Origin: Streptacidiphilus sp041262525
GTDB lineage: Bacteria; Actinomycetota; Actinomycetes; Streptomycetales; Streptomycetaceae
Assembly: GCF_041262525.1 (NCBI RefSeq)
Contig: NZ_JBGCCK010000002.1
Location: forward strand, 62,001-126,000
DNA: 64,000 bases
Direction: 5' to 3'
A program made the position numbers and the translations under genes. The notes under the pieces are model-generated. The model was given only the letters and a program-made list of their open reading frames with translations, was not told the DNA's origin and made no database searches. Shown here piece by piece: positions 16,136 to 23,207 of the stretch (its first letter is position 1; each line of letters opens with the position of its first letter).

Positions 16136-16809
16136 CCATCCGCGTCGTCATCGCCGACGACCAGCCCCTGCTGCGCAGCGGCTTCAAGGCCCTGATCGCG
16201 TCCGCGCCGGACCTGGAGGTGGTCGGCGAGGCGGGTGACGGGCGCGAAGCGGTGCGGCTGGCCAGATCCGCCCGGGCCGACCTGGTCCTGATGGACATCC
16301 GCATGCCGGTCCTGGACGGCCTCGCGGCCACCCGCATGATCACCGGCGACGAGGACCTCGCCGGGGTGAAGGTTCTGATCCTCACCACCTTCGAGATCGA
16401 CGAGTACGTCTTCGAGGCGCTGCGCGCCGGGGCGAGCGGCTTCTTGGGCAAGAGCGCCGACGCGGAGGACCTGCTGCAGGCCGTTCGCACGGTCCACCGG
16501 GGAGAGGCGCTGCTGTCGCCCGCCGCGACCAGAACCCTGATCAGCCGGTTCCTCGCCTCCCCCGCACCCAGTCGGCCCATGGACGACACCGCGCGCCGCC
16601 AACTGGAGGCGCTCACCGACCGGGAACGGCAGATCACCGCGCTCGTGGCCACCGGGCTGTCCAACGACGAGATCGCCGCGCGGCTGGTGCTCAGCCCTGC
16701 CACCGTCAAGACGCACGCCAACCGGGCCATGATCAAGGTCGGCGCCCGCGACCGCGCCCAGCTCGTCGTCTTCGCCCACCGCAGCGGCCTCGCCGAATCC
16801 GGGTCGTGA
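16132..16809 (+). CDS. NarL/LuxR-type response regulator
   Basis: A 225-residue regulator starting at a GTG that overlaps the kinase stop by 4 bp. The receiver has the acidic pair D9/D10, phospho-acceptor Asp55 (LVLMDIRMPVLDG), a Thr in LILTTFEIDEY and the conserved Lys in SGFLGKSAD. The C-terminal LuxR domain reads LTDRERQITALVATGLSNDE, then IAARLVLSPATVKTHANRAM. It should control the divergent exporter. Confidence 0.94.
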   Translation: MTIRVVIADDQPLLRSGFKALIASAPDLEVVGEAGDGREAVRLARSARADLVLMDIRMPVLDGLAATRMITGDEDLAGVKVLILTTFEIDEYVFEALRAGASGFLGKSADAEDLLQAVRTVHRGEALLSPAATRTLISRFLASPAPSRPMDDTARRQLEALTDRERQITALVATGLSNDEIAARLVLSPATVKTHANRAMIKVGARDRAQLVVFAHRSGLAESGS

Positions 16810-16832
16810 TCCGGCGTCACAGCGTCACAGCG

Positions 16833-17564
16833 TCATAGGCCGCTGGGCCAGGCGTAGGAGCTCGGCACCTTCACCGCCGCGTTCTCCGCCGCGGTGCCGT
16901 AGACCAGGGCGATCTCGTCGTGTGCGTGCAGGATGATCGCGGCCGGGTCGCCCGAAACCTTGGTCCCGTTGACGTAGGCGGAGAAGGAGTGCGTCGCGTC
17001 GGTCTTCAGCCCGCCGATGTGGTCGGCCGCCATCGACACCTGCCACTGGGTCACGAACTGGCCCAGTGAGAAGACGGCCTGCACCGGTGACTCCACATGG
17101 ATGACACCGGACTCGTCGTGGGTGTGCAGCGGACTGAGTTGCTGCGCGCTCACGTCGATCCCGATGTCAGCGGGCACCGTCGTCGCCTTGCCGTCGGTGT
17201 AGACGTCCAGGTGGGCGTGGATGTGCAGGGCGCTGCCCTCGCTGGACAGCATCGGCAGCCCTGCGGCCTTGACCGCCGCCGCCGCGTCGGCCGGGGCGCT
17301 CCACGGCGGCAGAGTCGTGCGGCCCTCCGCCGTGGTGCGGGGCTGCGACGGGATCCCGAACGACGAACCGGACCCACTCGATCCGCCGCCACGCACTGCC
17401 ACCAGGACCGCGCCGGCGATCACCGCCGCCACGGCCACGGCGATACCACCGCGCAGCAGCATGCGACGCCGCCGCTCATGCCGGGCCGCCTCGGCCCGCG
17501 CCGCCGCTGCCTTGGCCCGTCGGCCCTCCGGGCCGGTCGCGTCCTGCTTCTTCCCTGCCGCCAT
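16833..17564 (-). CDS. Membrane-anchored histidine-rich extracytoplasmic protein
   Basis: A 243-residue protein. A very basic cytoplasmic N-terminus (RHERRRR) precedes one membrane helix at about 41-58 (IAVAVAAVIAGAVLVAV), a Gly/Ser linker and an exported domain. That domain has clustered histidines: LHIHAHLDVYTDG (His114, 116, 118), PLHTHDESGVIHVES (His147, 149, 156) and ILHAHDEIALVYG (His213, 215). It resembles an actinobacterial family of unknown function. The spacing of the His-x-His motifs on predicted beta strands suggests a metal site, probably copper or zinc; this is inference. It is divergent from an ArsR-type metal repressor. Confidence 0.75.
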   Translation of the reverse strand: MAAGKKQDATGPEGRRAKAAAARAEAARHERRRRMLLRGGIAVAVAAVIAGAVLVAVRGGGSSGSGSSFGIPSQPRTTAEGRTTLPPWSAPADAAAAVKAAGLPMLSSEGSALHIHAHLDVYTDGKATTVPADIGIDVSAQQLSPLHTHDESGVIHVESPVQAVFSLGQFVTQWQVSMAADHIGGLKTDATHSFSAYVNGTKVSGDPAAIILHAHDEIALVYGTAAENAAVKVPSSYAWPSGL

Positions 17565-17713
17565 CCGCCGCCGCTCCCTGAAGTGCTCCCTGGCACATGG
17601 TCATCACACCTCTCCCAGCATGCCGGTGGTCCTGGCCCCCCGCCCGCTCAGCCACGCCAAGCCGCCGGCGCTGGTGCCGTGCGGTTTGCCGAAGAGCTGC
17701 AGTGTCGCCATAC

Positions 17714-17731
17714 TATTCGCGAAGGCGAATA
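17714..17731. promoter_or_regulatory. ArsR-type operator
   Basis: TATTCGC-GAAG-GCGAATA is a perfect 7-bp inverted repeat with a 4-bp centre, 24 bp before the ArsR start. It is markedly AT-richer than its surroundings and has the outer-TAT/ATA form common in ArsR/SmtB operators. Confidence 0.65.
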
Positions 17732-17755
17732 TCTGGAGTCGTGGAGGCGTCCGGC

Positions 17756-18145
17756 GTGACCGATACCGAAGTCCTCACCGACGCGGCCGCACCCACAGTC
17801 GGCGACGACGACTGCTCGCACACCGACACGGTGGCCCGGTTCTTCCGCGCGCTGGCGGATCCGACCCGGCTCGCCCTGCTGCAGTTCATCCTCGCCGGCG
17901 AGCGCACTTCCGCCGACTGCATCGAGCACGTGGGCGTCTCGCAGCCCCGGGTGTCGGTCCACCTCTCCTGCCTGGTCGACTGCGGCTACGTGACCGCCCG
18001 CCGCGACGGCAAGAGACTGCGCTACTCCGTCGGCGATCCGCGCGTCGCGAACCTGGTCGCGCTGGCCCGCGCGCTGGCCAGGGACAACGCCGCCGCGCTG
18101 GACTGCTGTGACCGCATCCCCGACAGCAGCGACAGTACCGACTGA
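17756..18145 (+). CDS. ArsR/SmtB family metal-sensing repressor, CmtR-like
   Basis: A 129-residue winged-helix protein; the GTG at 17756 fits the homology start. The DNA-binding helices read TSADCIEHVGVSQPRVSVHL and are followed by SCLVDCGYV. Cys72 and Cys76 in that C-x3-C correspond to the Cd/Pb-binding pair of CmtR (HLSCLRGCG in the Mycobacterium protein), and Cys117/Cys118 (LDCCDR) could supply the third ligand. Cys20 and Cys55 are additional. It should dissociate from the upstream palindrome on binding a soft metal such as Cd, Pb or Hg. Confidence 0.88.
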   Translation: MTDTEVLTDAAAPTVGDDDCSHTDTVARFFRALADPTRLALLQFILAGERTSADCIEHVGVSQPRVSVHLSCLVDCGYVTARRDGKRLRYSVGDPRVANLVALARALARDNAAALDCCDRIPDSSDSTD

Positions 18146-18170
18146 TCCGACCGATCCGGAGGACCACCCC

Positions 18171-18488
18171 GTGCAGATCACCGTGCTCACCGTCCCCGAC
18201 TGCCCCAACGCCCCGGTGATCACCGAGCGGATCGCCGCCGCGCTCGGCGGCCACCCGGCCGACCTGGCGTTCGTGGAGGTAGCCGGCCAGGACGATGCCA
18301 CGCGGTGGGGCATGACCGGCTCCCCCACCGTCCTCCTCGACGGCATCGACCCGTTCGCCGAACCCGGCGCCGAGCCCAGCGTCTCCTGCCGCCTCTACCG
18401 GAGCCAGGACGGCCGCACGCAGGGCGCGCCAGGCGTGGAGCAGCTGCGCCAGGCACTACGGGAGGCCGGACTCCAGATCCAGCCCTGA
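18171..18488 (+). CDS. Thioredoxin-like protein with CPNAP motif (mercury/metal cluster type)
   Basis: A 105-residue protein from a GTG 7-8 bp after GGAGGA. The active-site loop is VLTVPDCPNAPVI (one Cys in place of CxxC), followed by TRWGMTGSPTVLLDG with the cis-Pro of the thioredoxin fold and SVSCRLYRSQDG. Proteins of this type sit next to ArsR regulators in streptomycete mercury and arsenic loci and are often annotated as thioredoxin-family, alkylmercury-lyase-like or DF-family (seleno)proteins. The gene is 25 bp downstream of the repressor gene, so likely in its operon. Confidence 0.75.
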   Translation: MQITVLTVPDCPNAPVITERIAAALGGHPADLAFVEVAGQDDATRWGMTGSPTVLLDGIDPFAEPGAEPSVSCRLYRSQDGRTQGAPGVEQLRQALREAGLQIQP

Positions 18489-18750
18489 CCGGGGCGACAC
18501 CACCCCGCCATACTCGAACAGGCGTACGCATTAGGCATCCTGCTCACCCGTTCGGCCTACGTCTTCGAGCGCGTCGCCCGCGCCCGCGGCGCCCTGGACA
18601 GTTCGATGGAAGCCGGCTGCCGCCACGCAGCAGCGGCCGACACCGGGCCTCCGACCGAAAGGGCGTTTCACGTCGTATGAATCAGCCGCGATGGTGGGCG
18701 AGCGCCGGAGCAGCGCCACGAAGGGACCGAACCGGAGAGGCGAATGCCTC
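18489..18750. other. Short gap with one protein-like frame, no start
   Basis: Between the thioredoxin-like gene and the solute transporter, a plus-strand frame without a start codon reads ILEQAYALGILLTRSAYVFE and on to a stop near 18680. It looks like the tail of a lost gene, but I cannot name a family. The operon leader with GGAGAGG follows at 18734-18750. Confidence 0.25.
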
Positions 18751-19932
18751 GTGATCCGGTTCGAATCCGTCACCAAGGCGTACCCGGACGGCACGGTCGC
18801 GGTGGACCAGCTCGATCTGGTCGCGCCCTCCGGCCGGATCACGGTTCTGGTCGGGCCGTCGGGCTGCGGCAAGACCACCAGCCTGCGCATGATCAACCGG
18901 ATGATCGAACCGACCGGCGGCCGCATCTGGCTCGACGACCGCGACACCGCCTCCGTTCCCACGCACGAACTGCGCCGGGGCATCGGCTACGTGATCCAGC
19001 ACGCCGGGCTGTTCCCGCACCGCACCATCCTGGACAACATCACGACCGTGCCGGAGCTGATCGGCCACGACAGGAAGCGGGCCAGGGCCCGCGCCCGGGA
19101 GCTGATGGAACGCGTCGGGCTGCCGTCCCAGCTCGCCAAGCGCTACCCGGCCCAGCTCTCCGGCGGCCAGCAGCAGCGCGTCGGCGTCGCCAGGGCGCTG
19201 GCCGCCGACCCTCCGGTGATGCTGATGGACGAACCGTTCAGCGCCGTCGACCCGGTCGTGCGTGAGCAGTTGCAGAACGAGTTCCTGCGGCTCCAGGGCG
19301 AGCTCGGCAAGACGATCGTCTTCGTCACGCACGACATCGACGAGGCCGTCAAGCTCGGCGACCAGGTCGCGGTGCTCAGGACCGGCGGACGGCTCGCTCA
19401 ACTCGCCACGCCCGCCGAGCTGCTGTCCGACCCTGCCGACACCTTCGTGGCCGGCTTCGTCGGACGCGACCGGGGCTACCGCGCGCTCGGTTTCGCCGTG
19501 GCCGGCAGCCTGCCGATCCGCCAGGACCCGGCCGTCCGGCTCGGTACGCGGCTCGACCAGGCCAGGAGCCTCGCCGAGGACGGCTGGGTCCTGGTCATCG
19601 ACGCGGAGGACCGGCCGCAGGGCTGGCTCCGCACCGGCGGTCCCGCCGACGCGGCACTCTCCGGGGAGGTGGCCCCGGAACGGCTGAACCTCGGCGGCAC
19701 ACTCGCCACCGAGAGCGCGACCCTGCGCGAGGCGCTGGACGCCGCCCTCTCCTCGCCCAGCGGGCGCGGTGTGATCGTCGACGCGGAGGGCCGGCTGCTC
19801 GGCACGGTCGCGGCCTCCGAGGTGCTCGCGCGGATCGAGGAGCAGCGCCGGACGGATCGCGGGCGTCCCGATCCCCAACGGCCGGAGCGCTACCGGCCCG
19901 ACCCCGAGATGCCGGGAGGTGCGGCCTCCTGA
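18751..19932 (+). CDS. Glycine betaine/choline-type ABC transporter ATPase (OpuCA/ProV-like)
   Basis: A 393-residue protein from the GTG at 18751 (GGAGAGG upstream). IRFESVTKAYPDGTVAVDQL opens the ATPase; Walker A is GPSGCGKTT, signature LSGGQQQRVGVARAL, Walker B VMLMDEPFSAVDP, H-loop VTHDIDEAVKLGD. The C-terminal 120 residues contain two degenerate CBS motifs (EDGWVLVIDAEDRPQG and SGRGVIVDAEGRLLGTV), which in this family sense ionic strength. First gene of a four-gene operon for compatible-solute uptake. Confidence 0.92.
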   Translation: MIRFESVTKAYPDGTVAVDQLDLVAPSGRITVLVGPSGCGKTTSLRMINRMIEPTGGRIWLDDRDTASVPTHELRRGIGYVIQHAGLFPHRTILDNITTVPELIGHDRKRARARARELMERVGLPSQLAKRYPAQLSGGQQQRVGVARALAADPPVMLMDEPFSAVDPVVREQLQNEFLRLQGELGKTIVFVTHDIDEAVKLGDQVAVLRTGGRLAQLATPAELLSDPADTFVAGFVGRDRGYRALGFAVAGSLPIRQDPAVRLGTRLDQARSLAEDGWVLVIDAEDRPQGWLRTGGPADAALSGEVAPERLNLGGTLATESATLREALDAALSSPSGRGVIVDAEGRLLGTVAASEVLARIEEQRRTDRGRPDPQRPERYRPDPEMPGGAAS

Positions 19933-20636
19933 TGGCCCTGCACGCCGTCCTCGCCGTCGACTCCTCACCGCTGGGCATGTTCGGGTACTTCCGCGAGCAC
20001 CGCAGCGAGGTGCTGAACTGGCTCGGCTACCACGCCTGGCTGTCCGCGGTCCCGGTCGTGCTGGGCCTGCTGATCTCCCTCCCGCTGGGTTGGCTCGCCC
20101 GCAGGTACAAGTGGACCTACCCGCCGCTGGTCACCGCCGCGGGCCTGCTCTACACCATCCCGTCGATCGCCCTGTTCGTCTCGATGCCGAGCCTCATCGG
20201 CACCCAGATCCTCGACCCGATCAACGTCGCCGTCGCGCTCACCGTCTACACCGTGGCGCTGCTCGTCCGGGTGGTGGCCGACGGACTGACGGCGGTGCCG
20301 GAGGATGTCGCGCAGGCGGCCACCGCGATGGGACTGACCCGACGTCAGCGGCTGTGGAAGGTGGAGCTGCCGCTCGCGGTGCCGGTGATCGCCGCAGGCG
20401 TGCGGGTCGCCGTGGTCGCCAACGTCAGCCTGGTCGCCGTGGCAGGCACCATCGGGGTCCCCAATCTCGGCCAGCTGTTCACCACTGGCTTCCAGCTCTC
20501 GGTGGGCAACCCCTACTACCCGCCGATCACCCTCGGCATCGTGCTGTGCGTGCTGCTGGCGCTGCTGCTCGACCTACTGGTGGTGGGCGGCACGTGGCTG
20601 GCCACCCCCTGGCGCAGGGCGGTGGGCCGCTCGTGA
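19932..20636 (+). CDS. Glycine betaine-type ABC transporter permease 1
   Basis: A 234-residue membrane protein; its ATG shares one base with the TGA of the ATPase gene. It has a typical OpuCB-like layout with about six helices and the coupling motif GLTAVPEDVAQAATAMGLTR before the penultimate helices. It pairs with the permease at 20633, which it overlaps by 4 bp. N-terminal residues before FGYFREHRSEVLNWLGYHAW are probably periplasmic. Confidence 0.9.
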   Translation: MALHAVLAVDSSPLGMFGYFREHRSEVLNWLGYHAWLSAVPVVLGLLISLPLGWLARRYKWTYPPLVTAAGLLYTIPSIALFVSMPSLIGTQILDPINVAVALTVYTVALLVRVVADGLTAVPEDVAQAATAMGLTRRQRLWKVELPLAVPVIAAGVRVAVVANVSLVAVAGTIGVPNLGQLFTTGFQLSVGNPYYPPITLGIVLCVLLALLLDLLVVGGTWLATPWRRAVGRS

Positions 20637-21388
20637 TCCAGTGGCTCAACGACCCGGGGAACTGGACCGCCACCGGCGGGGTCTTCGACCAGCTCGTGTC
20701 CCACCTCCAGTACGCGCTGATCGCCCTGGTGATCGCCACCGTGCTGGCCCTGCCCGCCGGACTGCTGATCGGGCACACCGGCCGCGGCCGATGGCTGGTC
20801 ACCGCGGCCAACGCCGTGCGCGCGCTGCCCGTGGTCGGCCTGCTGATCCTGCTCTACGTGATGCTGGCCCCGCACATCCACGGCCGCGGCGACACCGTCT
20901 ACCTGCTGCCGACCGAGATCGTGCTGGTCCTGCTGGCGATCCCGCCGATCCTGTCCACCACCTTCGCGGGCGTCGAGAACGTCGACCCGGACGTGCGGGA
21001 CGCGGCAGCAGGCATGGGCATGCGCGGCGGCCAGGTGGTGCGGCGGGTCGAGCTGCCGAACGCCCTGCCGCTGATCTTCTCCGGCCTGCGCAGCGCCGCC
21101 CTCCAGGTCATCGCGACCGCCACCGTCGCCGCCTACCTGGGCCTCGGCGGTCTGGGCCGCTTCGTCTACGACGGGCAGGCCAGCCAGAACTTCGCCGAGC
21201 GCAATGCGGGAGCGCTGCTGGTCGCCCTGCTGGCGGTCGCCGCGGACCTCGTGCTGGCCGTGGTCCAGCGCTACACCGTCTCGCCCGGCGTCTCCGGCCG
21301 CTTCTCGGAGCGGAGCGCCCAGGGCGACGCCGAGACCACCGAAACCCCTGTCCGGCCCTCACCGGATCCCCTCCAGGAGAAATCATGA
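20633..21388 (+). CDS. Glycine betaine-type ABC transporter permease 2
   Basis: A 251-residue membrane protein from the GTG at 20633 within a GTGA overlap. The coupling loop is GVENVDPDVRDAAAGMGMRG, followed by ELPNALPLIFSGLRSAALQV and a hydrophilic, acidic tail of 30 residues. As in OpuB/OpuC systems, two different permeases form the channel. The stop overlaps the binding-protein start. Confidence 0.9.
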   Translation: MIQWLNDPGNWTATGGVFDQLVSHLQYALIALVIATVLALPAGLLIGHTGRGRWLVTAANAVRALPVVGLLILLYVMLAPHIHGRGDTVYLLPTEIVLVLLAIPPILSTTFAGVENVDPDVRDAAAGMGMRGGQVVRRVELPNALPLIFSGLRSAALQVIATATVAAYLGLGGLGRFVYDGQASQNFAERNAGALLVALLAVAADLVLAVVQRYTVSPGVSGRFSERSAQGDAETTETPVRPSPDPLQEKS

Positions 21389-22356
21389 AGAAGGCACTCA
21401 CGCTGGTCCTCGCCGCAGCCTCCGCGGTGGCGCTCACCGCCTGCGGCAGCAGCGGCAGCAGCGGCGCCAACGGGCTCTCGGGCGGAAGCGCCAGCAGCGT
21501 CGCCTCCGGCGGCGGCGGTGCGACCGTCGCGTCGAAGCTGATCCTCGGCGGCTCACCGGAGTTCAAGACCCGCTCCGACGGCCTTCCCGGCCTCCAGCGG
21601 GTCTACGGCGTCGTGTTCGGCTCCTACAAGGCCCTCGACGCGGGCGGCCCGCTGACCATCAACGCGCTGAAGAGCGGTCAGATCGACGCCGGTGACATCT
21701 TCACCACCGACCCCTCGATCGCGGCCAACGGCTTCGTCGTCCTCCAGGACCCGAAGAACCTCTACGCCGCGCAGAACGTGCTGCCGCTGATCAACAAGGC
21801 GAAGGCGACGCCGGGCGTCACCGCCGCGCTCAAGGCCGTCTCGGACAAGCTCGACACCGCCACGCTCGCCGCCCTCGACGTCAAGGTGATCACCGACAAG
21901 CAGGACCCGGCGGCCGTCGCCAAGGGCTGGCTGGCCCAGCAGGGCCTCGACAAGACCGGCACGGGCGCGGCTGGCACCGCGCTCAAGGTCGGCTCGGCCA
22001 ACTTCCAGGAGAGCGTCCTCCTCGCCGAGATCTACGCCGAGGCTCTCCGCGTCCAGGGCGCCAACGTGACGACCCGGCTGAACATCGGCAGCAGGGAGAC
22101 CTACGTCCCCGGTCTCAAGGACGGCTCGATCGACCTGATCCCCGAGTACAGCGGCGTGCTGCTGCAGTACTTCGACCCGAAGGCCACGGCGGTCTCCTCG
22201 GCCGACGTCTTCGCGGCGCTGCAGAAGGCCGTCCCGGCCCCGCTCACCGTCCTCGACCAGTCCAGCGCCCAGGACAAGGACGCCATCGTGGTCACCAAGG
22301 CGACGGCGGACAAGTACCAGCTGACCTCGATCGCCGACCTGGCCAAGAACGGCTGA
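21385..22356 (+). CDS. Glycine betaine-type substrate-binding lipoprotein with permuted domain order
   Basis: A 323-residue lipoprotein: signal peptide with ALTAC lipobox (Cys20) and a Ser/Gly linker. Residues 48-183 (KLILGGSPEFKTRSDGLPGL ... DPSIAANGFVVLQDPKN ... DKQDPAAVAKGWL) correspond to the second half of OsmF/OpuCC-type proteins. Residues 200-323 (LKVGSANFQESVLLAEIYAE ... NIGSRETYVPGL ... IDLIPEYSG ... KYQLTSIADLAK) correspond to the first half. In the usual order SIADLAK runs straight into the KLxLGG segment; here these are the two ends and the old termini are joined by a Gly/Thr-rich linker at about 186-199. Both lobes are complete, so ligand binding should be retained. The upstream operon supplies ATPase and permeases. 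Confidence 0.88.
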   Translation: MKKALTLVLAAASAVALTACGSSGSSGANGLSGGSASSVASGGGGATVASKLILGGSPEFKTRSDGLPGLQRVYGVVFGSYKALDAGGPLTINALKSGQIDAGDIFTTDPSIAANGFVVLQDPKNLYAAQNVLPLINKAKATPGVTAALKAVSDKLDTATLAALDVKVITDKQDPAAVAKGWLAQQGLDKTGTGAAGTALKVGSANFQESVLLAEIYAEALRVQGANVTTRLNIGSRETYVPGLKDGSIDLIPEYSGVLLQYFDPKATAVSSADVFAALQKAVPAPLTVLDQSSAQDKDAIVVTKATADKYQLTSIADLAKNG

Positions 22357-22371
22357 CCGCGCCCGGCCTCG

Positions 22372-22941
22372 CTACTGCGCGGTGGCGAGGCCCTGGAGGA
22401 CCTCCGCGCCGGGGAGGCGGGACAGGGCCCAGCCCGGGAGGATCAGCTTTCCGCGCCGCCGGCCGCTGCCGACCAGGACGAACGGCGCCTCGGCCACCGC
22501 CGCGTCGATCAGCAGCGGCCAGGAGGCCGGCAGGCCGACGGGAGTGATCCCGCCGTACTCCATGCCGCTCTCGCTCACCGCCACGTCCATCGCGGCGAAG
22601 GAGGCCCGGCGGGCGCCGAGATGCTTCCGTACGGTCGAGTTGACGTCCACCCGGGCGTCGGCCAGGGCGAGGCAGGCCGCGAGAGTGCTGATCCCGCCCC
22701 GCTTCGCGGCCACCACCACGCAGTTCGCCGACACCTCGGCCGGGACGTCGTAGGCCTCGCAGAAGACCGCGGTGTCGGCCTTGTCAGGGTCGGTGTCCAC
22801 ATACAGCACCGACTCCGCAGCCTCGCGCGAACCCCACGTCCGCAACGCCTCCGTCACCGGAGCGGCCAGCACGTCGACCGCGTCGAGTGCCCTGCGCACC
22901 GTCGCGAACCTGCCGAAAGGAACTTCCACCTGGTCGTCCAT
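22372..22941 (-). CDS. YbaK/EbsC family aminoacyl-tRNA deacylase-like protein
   Basis: A 189-residue protein; I start at the ATG at 22941. The YbaK/ProRS-editing fold is seen in KADTAVFCEAYDVPAEVSAN, VVVAAKRGG, then ADARVDVNSTVRKHLGARRA with the conserved Lys, and MEYGGITPVGLPASWPLLID. Family members hydrolyse mischarged tRNAs such as Cys- or Ala-tRNA(Pro). The gene is convergent with the transporter operon, with only 15 bp between stops. Confidence 0.88.
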   Translation of the reverse strand: MDDQVEVPFGRFATVRRALDAVDVLAAPVTEALRTWGSREAAESVLYVDTDPDKADTAVFCEAYDVPAEVSANCVVVAAKRGGISTLAACLALADARVDVNSTVRKHLGARRASFAAMDVAVSESGMEYGGITPVGLPASWPLLIDAAVAEAPFVLVGSGRRRGKLILPGWALSRLPGAEVLQGLATAQ

Positions 22942-23017
22942 CACACACCCGCGCTGTACAGAACATGGCCGAAGCCACGCTACCAAGCAGGCGCTGATCC
23001 GACCTACGGCCACCGGA

Positions 23018-23083
23018 TTTCACTCTCCGTCATTCGGTACACGATCCGTACGCGCCGCCGCAGAGCAGAGTGAAACAGATCAC
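23018..23083. promoter_or_regulatory. CRP-type palindrome and flanking inverted repeat upstream of pntA
   Basis: GTGAAACAGATCAC (23070-23083) has the GTGA-N6-TCAC form of CRP/FNR-family sites. TTTCACTCT (23018-23026) and AGAGTGAAA (23067-23075) form a second, 9-bp inverted repeat with a 40-bp gap. All lie in the 266-bp gap upstream of pntA. Streptomycetes have a Crp protein with a GTG-N6-GNCAC-like motif; this site matches all but one of those positions. Confidence 0.45.
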
Positions 23084-23207
23084 GACCCTCTCCGGTCGGT
23101 GTGAGGGTGTCGGACGGGTAGGTTCCTGCGTCCAGGGGGGAAGGACTTCCAACGACTCCCCGATCCCGGATCCCCGTCACACCTTCCTCTGACGAGAGAC
23201 GCGAGAC

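Noticed and set aside
18751..22356. Truncation of the glycine betaine binding protein
   Set aside because: The first impression was a missing N-terminal lobe, but that lobe is present after residue 200; the order is swapped, not shortened.
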